Assembly (NCBI GenBank): GCA_030848705.1 | Contig: CM061243.1 | Coordinates: 12,239,044 to 12,303,043 of the forward strand | Origin: Heracleum sosnowskyi | Taxonomy: Eukaryota > Streptophyta > Magnoliopsida > Apiales > Apiaceae | Direction of reading: 5' to 3' | Length of the DNA stretch: 64,000 nt | In this document: positions 58,301 through 64,000 of the stretch, one piece after another | How positions within the stretch are numbered: position 1 is the stretch's first letter | How the letters are laid out: every line of letters begins with the position of its first letter | Notes under the pieces: generated by a model | Seen by the model: only the letters and a program-made list of their open reading frames with translations | What the model was told of the DNA's origin: nothing | Database searches by the model: none | Made by a program: the position numbers and the translations under genes

Positions 58301-58524
58301 TATCCATTGTTGCCAATCCTGTTAATCATTCTACTACAAAGCACATTGAGATAAGATACCATTTCATTAGGGAACATGCTGAAAATGGTATTATAGCAGT
58401 CGCTTATGTTCCAACTGAGAAACAATTAGCTGACATATTTACTAAACCCCTAAATGAAGTTGTCTTCAACAGACTAGTGAGTGAAATTGGAATGATCAAT
58501 CCTTCATTTAGTAGTTCTAAGTAA
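55307..58524 (+). pseudogene. Copia pol (PR-INT-RT-RH) with stops and frameshifts
   Basis: Shifted by one frame from gag. Order: protease (WILDSGCSSHMTG, about 55335), integrase zinc region (HKKLSLLN...CEACQRGK, where the second His of the usual HxxxxH pair is Leu), integrase core (D in IHMDLFDP, D in LRSDNETEF, E in QQNGVVERKN), RT (DTKWVFRNKMDEEG, DYDETFAPVARLEAIR, MDVKSVFLNGDL, YVDDIIFGSS at about 57563) and RNase H (YTDSDYAGC, STAEAEYIAAGS, CDNTSAI), ending near 58522. Breaks: TGA 55643, TGA 55733, TAG 56309, TAA 56789, a 4-bp duplication near 57190, a 2-bp loss near 57299 and a 2-bp gain near 57411. RNase H itself is clean. Confidence 0.93.
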
Positions 58525-59240
58525 TTATGCTAGTTAATTGTTGCAGCAGTAAATTTTCACTGTATTTAAATGCACTATTTGATTGGAGTGAAAATTAGCT
58601 GAGATATGATTTATAAATATTTCAGTATTTTACTGCATATTTTTCAAAATCATATTTATTTGTGGAGTTATGAGCTTTTGAAGACATCTCTATATAGGTG
58701 ATTTTGAGAGGTCACGACTTAGTTCAAAATAAACAGACTTATATCGCAAACTGTTGAAATTGTGAGACTTCGCGATATAGTTCAATTCTTGAGTTTGCGA
58801 TCTACTTATTAGACTTTGCGACACAAAATAACTATATCGACAAGTCTCCACATATTAACAGAATTTTGATTTAAATTGATTTTATTTCAAAATTTTGATA
58901 TATGTCTGACAAATTGTTTGATATTCCAAAAAGAGAGTTCTCGACAGGGTATTTATACTATATCGCAAAGTCTCCTCATACTTTCTACCTTTCAGACTTT
59001 GCGACATAGTTCATTTCTGGACTTTGCGATCTACTTTGCATGCAAGACTTCGCGATACAGTCTATTTTGAGACTTCACGACATCAAAATAGTCTGTACAC
59101 ATTCACATCTCTATATCGCACTGTCTCAGTCATATAAATACTTTTTGCAAACACTTTCACATCTTTTTATCTTGTCGATTACTCTCAATTCTTAAACCTA
59201 ATTTCAAATCTTTCCCCCCTTTTCAATCTCAAACTCAGAA
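58525..59240 (+). promoter_or_regulatory. Spacer after pol with inverted copies of the LTR motif
   Basis: About 700 bp without a frame. From about 58711 to 59110 GACTT(C/T)GCGA(T/C)AYAG-like units recur about ten times (about 58766, 58791, 58814, 58995, 59022, 59045, 59071), the reverse complement of the LTR motif TATRTCGYRAAGTC, with a few in the forward direction (about 58958). May hold the promoter or splice signals of the extra ORF. Confidence 0.7.
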
Positions 59241-62200
59241 ATGGTACCCAAATCTCAAACAGCTGCTTCATCAAACCCTTTAACCATACCCAAAGAAACC
59301 AACTTTCTCACCATCCCATCTGAAACAGAGGCAAACCCTAGGTACAAGTGCTTTGTACGCTTTTTGAACACGTCCTACCTTCGCCAAGCTTTAACAATGA
59401 ACCCACCTTTGTTTGTTGATATATTGGAAGCATTCTGGAGGACTGCAACTTGTACTGTAATGGCGAGGGAGGATGGGACTTCATTTCAAGAGATACACTG
59501 CACAGTTAGAGGGAAGCAATTGGTGTTTGGGGAGAAAGAAGTGAATGAAACATTTGGCTTTAAGACTGCACAGCATGATACTGAAGCAAATGACACGGAA
59601 ATGGTGGCCTTTATGGACCTGATAAAGTATGCTGATGAAATTGACATGGCAAAGATGAATAAGAAGCATGTTAGGAGGGAATGGTCTTATTTGTTCGATG
59701 CCCTTCAGAAGGTGTTCCTGTGCAGGAAGACAAGGTGGGATCAAATCAGCCACATTACAGTGAAGCTTGCTTATTCCTTGGCCTACAACCAGGAGATCAA
59801 TGTGGGAGCAATCATTGCAAGGGAGTTGGCTCAAAGGCTAGGTAAGACTCCACGCAACAGAGGTACTGAAATTTTCTACCATCGTTTTATTCAATGCATC
59901 TTAAATCATTTAGATAATAAATTGCATGAACTAGACGGAATAGATACATCAAAATTGGCTTATCCTAAGTCCATGTCCAAAGTCATTTTTGATACATTGG
60001 ATACTAGTAATCAAGTGGATGTAGTTTTGAGTGTGACAAAGCATATGCAAGACACATTCGAAACTTACACCCTTGATAAACCCATATATCATGAACTTTC
60101 CTGGAAAGGGAAGGCTAAGGCTGATGGAGCCTCAGAGTCTAACCCAAGCATTCCTATCCCCTCCAGTGACCCCCTGCAAACAGTACATTAGTGATTAGGG
60201 AGCCAAATGCACCAATCTCTCAAAAGGTTGGTGTTACTAAAAAGAAGACTAAGAAGAGAACCCTTGCTATCATTGATGCGTCTGTAGATCTAGGTGGTTA
60301 GGAACCTGAGTCACAGCTCACTAGACAAAAGAAGAAATCCAAGAATATAACCACCACCGAATCCTCCCAATAGGATTCAGATGTGTTAAAAGGGGTAAAC
60401 CTATTACTATCAATGTCCTCTCAAAATGACATTGTTATTGAAAAGAGTAGTCTCCCCACTACACTTTGTAAAGAGTCAGCACAGGGTCAAGAACTCACTC
60501 TTGACTCAGGTGAAAATAAGGGTGATACTACACTGAGTAGAGAGCACATCAATATTGAAACTCCTCCTATTTCTCAGGGGGAGTTGCCAAAATCCAATCT
60601 TAACTCCTCTTCTCTTCCAGAATCTACACAAGCACAAATTTCTTCAATACAAGAAAGTCATTCATATGACAATCCTGCACTTGATCATTCACAATTTGAT
60701 TCTGTGAATGAGTCCCTTTCAAGTGACATGGTGCTTGACACTGTGCTCACCACCCAGGACCCCCATTCAGTTGGTCAGGAAATGCATGCTGGGGCATATT
60801 CTAATGACACCAACACAAACATGGAGGATTCACCAGTTTTAACTGGAGACTCTATGCCTACTTCTCCAATCCTTAGGGATTTGGAAATGTCTTCACATGC
60901 ACATAGAGATGATGTTGTACCTCATCCCATTTCAATGGAGACAACATCATACTCTACAGCTATTCCAAGGTTGGAGGAGACTCAATCCACTTTCATACCT
61001 GTTGCAAAACCCTCATCTATGACAGAAGTGCCTAACACTAGCTCTCACTTGGCTCAGGCCACCATGTCCCAATGGCTGAAGTCTGTGCAACATGACAAAC
61101 CTTCAGGATCATCTTTTGTGCCCACTGAATTGACTGAAGAAGCACTCCAAAGCTCACATGTGGCACAGATTGATGAGTTCTCAAAGATTGCCCAACATCT
61201 CCTCACAGCAGGGCTTCCAAAAAAAGACTATGAAGCAATTATATTATGTCCTAAGGAGGATGTTGAGGCACAAAAGGAGAAGATTATAGATGAGGCTCAA
61301 TAAGATGGCAATGTGGATGCCTGGTTGGATGCCAAAAGGTCTGTGAAGCTGAAAGCTGCTCTAGCCTATCTCAGGGAAGAATATCTTACCAGCTTAGGGT
61401 CAAATGCAAAGAATCTTTCTCCTGCAGAAGTCTATGATGCTGTGAATGAAGTCTACAAAAGTCAGCTGAAGGCTCTGCATTATCTTGGGAATGGTCTTCA
61501 ATCAGAGATATCTACCATCAAGGAGGAAACAGACCAATCATTGGCACAGCTCAAGAACTCCCGTCTCTCTGATTTTCCCAAGGTAGATGGCATCCTCAAG
61601 GAAGTGCAAAAGACTAATCAACATGTCAACAAGATGGATTGCACCCTAGCCTTGGTGACAGATAATCTAAAGAAACTGTCCACCAAGCTAGACAATCAGG
61701 TGCAATCCAACATCAACTCAAACTCCATGATCTCGGTCATGTGGAAGAATCAGTATGCTGATAAGCTAATGGATGAGGTTCTCATCTCCAACATATCAAA
61801 CTTTGGTTTCTCAAAGATCAAGGACCAGTCTCTCAACTCCTTCAAGTCTGAGCAACTTTTCTCCAAGGTTGATAGATTGGAAAGAGAAGTGGCTGAGCTA
61901 AAATCTGAAAACCAAGGGATTTCTCATTCCTGGAGCTCCTCAATTCAAAGCTGGATGACCAAAGCAATACAACTTCAAATATCTTGCTAGTCCAGAAGCA
62001 GATGATGACAACAATGATGAGAAACATGAATCTTCCTGTTCCTGGTGAAGCTCAAGACATCTTGTCTGATCCCAAGCCTAAGGGGGAGAAAGGAAACGAA
62101 GGCATCATTCTGGAAAAAGAAAGGGGGAGCACTTGCCAAACAGAAAGGAAAGGGCAAAATAACAGAAAAAGATCTCAAGCCTCTCACCCTTCCTACCGTG

Positions 62201-64000
62201 TCTATCACAAGTAAAGATGGCCAGAAGAGCTCTGTCACAACAACTTTCTATCCTGGCATAATGCTCATGGATGTCACTGCTGCTCAAGTCACTTCAAGTG
62301 CTCAACCAGTCATAGTTGATATTGTCACTGAGGCCAAGCTACAGGAAGTTGCCAATTCAAATATCTATCATGATGAATCCTTCCTAGAGTTTCTGAAAGC
62401 CATGAAAATCAGTGTACAAGGTAAAGCCCTGGACTACATGAACAAGATCAAGGAAGAAATCAAATACTTCACAGTAGCAGTCAGAAAGGTGAAAGATATA
62501 CATATAAGAGAGATACTCATGGTTTCCAAAGGCAACTACATCTGGCATTTGTCCTTTAACACTCTAGACTCTCTCAAGTATACTGAACTGGATACACTAC
62601 TGGAGTTAATTGAACAGAAAGGGGAGAACAATATAAGGCTGTATGATGAGCTGAAGAGAGATCAATTCTTGAGATTGCCTGAAGTTGTTTCAAATCCCAG
62701 GACTATAATATTCCAAAGTCTCACCAAGTCAATCTGCATTGATCAATTGGTGATTCCTATTCATTTGGAATTGAAGAACAAAGGCAAGATCAATCATGTA
62801 GTGCAAGTGCTAAGGGCAAAGAAGGGATTTAGGACTGCAGAAGAGCTAAAAATAATTCAAATTCTACAATCATACATTACCTATGGCAGGTTACCTGAAT
62901 CAGTCAAACCAAGAAATGAAAAGAAAGATGATAAAGATGATGATGATGATGATAAGAGGAGCAGGAGATCAAGCCATCAAAGGAGTGATAAGGATGAGAA
63001 GAGTGAAAGCAGCAGAAGCAAATCATCAAAAAGATCCAAAGATGCAAACAAAGACAATAAAGATACTCAAGACAAGAAAGAAGTTGAAAAGAAGAAGAGT
63101 GGAAATCAGCAAGTCAAGGACATTGCTAGCAGTATCTTAACCACAACACAATACTCTAAGTCTAGGATGGGTACTGTTAGTAATGATCCTCCAAAATCTA
63201 AATCCAAGACTTCTGAAACTGATTTGCCACTGAAGAAAAGTAAAGCCACAACATCAAAATCTAAAAGACACTTCCACAAAGTCACAGCTAGTGGAGTGTT
63301 ACAGTGGATCAAAGGAAAAGGATTAAAGAAACTTCCAAATGATGTGGCACTGAAGACTAAATTTCCTTGTTCAAGAAAGCTACCACATGTAAAGCACTGC
63401 AAAATCAAAAGTGTGGCCAAAAGAACAAGGATACCAAAGAGGAATGGAGTAATCACAAATGTTGTTGGGATAAATGTACTTCCTCTAGATGAAGACTATG
63501 ATGAAAATGCCCTAGCATACCTGAGAGCCCAAAGAATCTTTGAAGTCAAAGTGATACAAGATCATCTAGAGATCAAATACACTGATGGAAGGGAGAAAGA
63601 GATGAAGACATGGAGCTGGCAATATTTTCCAACTTATGATCTTGAAAGAATAAATGTCTTGCTAAATTTTGAGGAAAAAGAAGAAAGAATGTGGAAGATT
63701 GAAATTGCCAGGTTTTTGAAAATGCATTCTGATTATCAAGAAGAACTAAGGAAGTGGAATGAAGAGAAGAAGATTCAGAAAGAAAAGTAGATGGCAGAAA
63801 TGGAAGAGAGGGCTGAGGAGCTAAGAAAGAAAGGGCTATGCAAAGTGAAGCTCAATCCTTATATAATGGAGTACAAAAATAAAAATGGAGGAAGAAGCAA
63901 AATAAGGATGGACTTCCTGGACTCATATGCGGAAAGTGCCCTGAAAGCTGCAGTTGAAGATTTAGAAGACTCTCCTATCATAGAAGAACTGATTGCAAGA
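59241..64000 (+). pseudogene. Long extra ORF downstream of pol (env-like position), broken, runs off window
   Basis: Starts at ATG 59241 and stays coding-like to the window end, in pieces: 59241-60191; 60170-61303 (one frame over, with TAGs at 60299 and 60371); 61313-61930 after a TAA at 61301; a frame change to about 62105; then 62045-63790 in the former frame, a TAG at 63788, and on to 64000. The first block has a globular look (RYKCFVRFLNTSYLRQAL, PLFVDILEAFWRTA, FGEKEVNETFGF). Later parts are Ser/Thr-rich, then coiled coil (KVDRLEREVAELKSENQ), then strongly Lys/Asp/Ser-rich (about 62920-63100). No membrane segment or signal peptide is evident. It sits where Sireviruses keep an env-like ORF, but the length (over 1,500 codons) is well above the usual few hundred. 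Function unknown. Confidence 0.75.

Larger units (their letters stand above)
51517..64000 (+). mobile_element. Sirevirus-like Ty1/copia retrotransposon, degenerate, 3' end off window
   Basis: 5' LTR 51517-52778, PBS, gag, pol (protease, integrase, RT, RNase H in copia order), a spacer and a long extra open region reach the window edge at 12.5 kb without meeting the 3' LTR. A long LTR, initiator-Met primer, large gag with two zinc knuckles and an extra ORF after pol are features of the Sirevirus (SIRE1) lineage. Pol and the extra ORF carry many stops and frameshifts, so this copy is defective. CTAAT (51512-51516) is the candidate target duplication; its partner is not in the window. Confidence 0.9.

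Noticed and set aside
59481..59834. 117-codon minus frame
   Set aside because: Shadow of the extra ORF of the copia element.

Overview
The window looks like nuclear DNA of a eudicot plant, possibly an asterid. The reasons are multi-exon genes with GT-AG introns, a plant RRP3/DDX47-type DEAD-box helicase, plant-only REM-type B3 and F-box families, Tat-lineage Ty3/gypsy and Sirevirus-like Ty1/copia retrotransposons, Helitrons with RPA-like genes, and many Stowaway-type MITEs. The lineage below eudicot is inference. Only two genes look intact and host-like: the helicase (39.1-45.1 kb) and a small intronless serine-rich gene (45.7-46.45 kb). Almost everything else is mobile DNA or decayed gene copies.

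Layout. 0.36-1.5 kb (-): an F-box-like gene with a frameshift near its 3' end. 2.6-5.3 kb (+): a multi-exon, multi-domain B3 (REM-type) gene broken by in-frame stops. 9.4-12.6 kb (-): remains of a Helitron, namely an RPA70-like gene with one in-frame stop and the N-terminal half of the replication initiator protein. The HUH/tyrosine part and the helicase are absent. Small Lys/Arg-rich exon-like pieces and several repeat arrays continue to about 19.3 kb. A three-copy, about 1.11-kb tandem array (20.4-23.7 kb) carries a Helitron 5'-end-like sequence in each copy. 23.7-27.4 kb holds a tRNA-derived repeat pair, Stowaway and hAT-type MITEs and a classic Helitron 3' end.

27.97-38.05 kb is a complete, apparently very young Tat-lineage gypsy element on the - strand. 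Its 505-bp LTRs look identical by eye, it is flanked by a GGTAC target duplication, and its 1,894-codon gag-pol frame is intact. It also carries a three-exon gene on the opposite strand with its own TATA box, and an exact 55-bp-period array of TTCGACCA/TGGTCGAA palindromes. The gypsy element sits inside an older TIR element, next to a 731-bp MITE with a 10-bp target duplication.

39.1-45.1 kb is the helicase gene with 13 coding exons and a 5'-UTR intron. 47-51.4 kb is AT-rich, with nonautonomous Helitron remnants and Stowaway MITEs. 51.5 kb to the window end is a degenerate Sirevirus-like copia element on the + strand, inserted in another Stowaway-like end. It has a 1,262-bp 5' LTR, an iMet PBS, gag, pol with several stops and frameshifts, a spacer, then an unusually long extra open region (at least 4.7 kb) that runs off the window. 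Its LTR carries about 14 copies of a TATRTCGYRAAGTC-like motif that recurs, mostly inverted, in the spacer after pol.

The best candidates for something under-described are the paired motif arrays and long extra ORF of the copia element, the palindrome array plus antisense gene of the gypsy element, and the tandemly multiplied Helitron 5' end.
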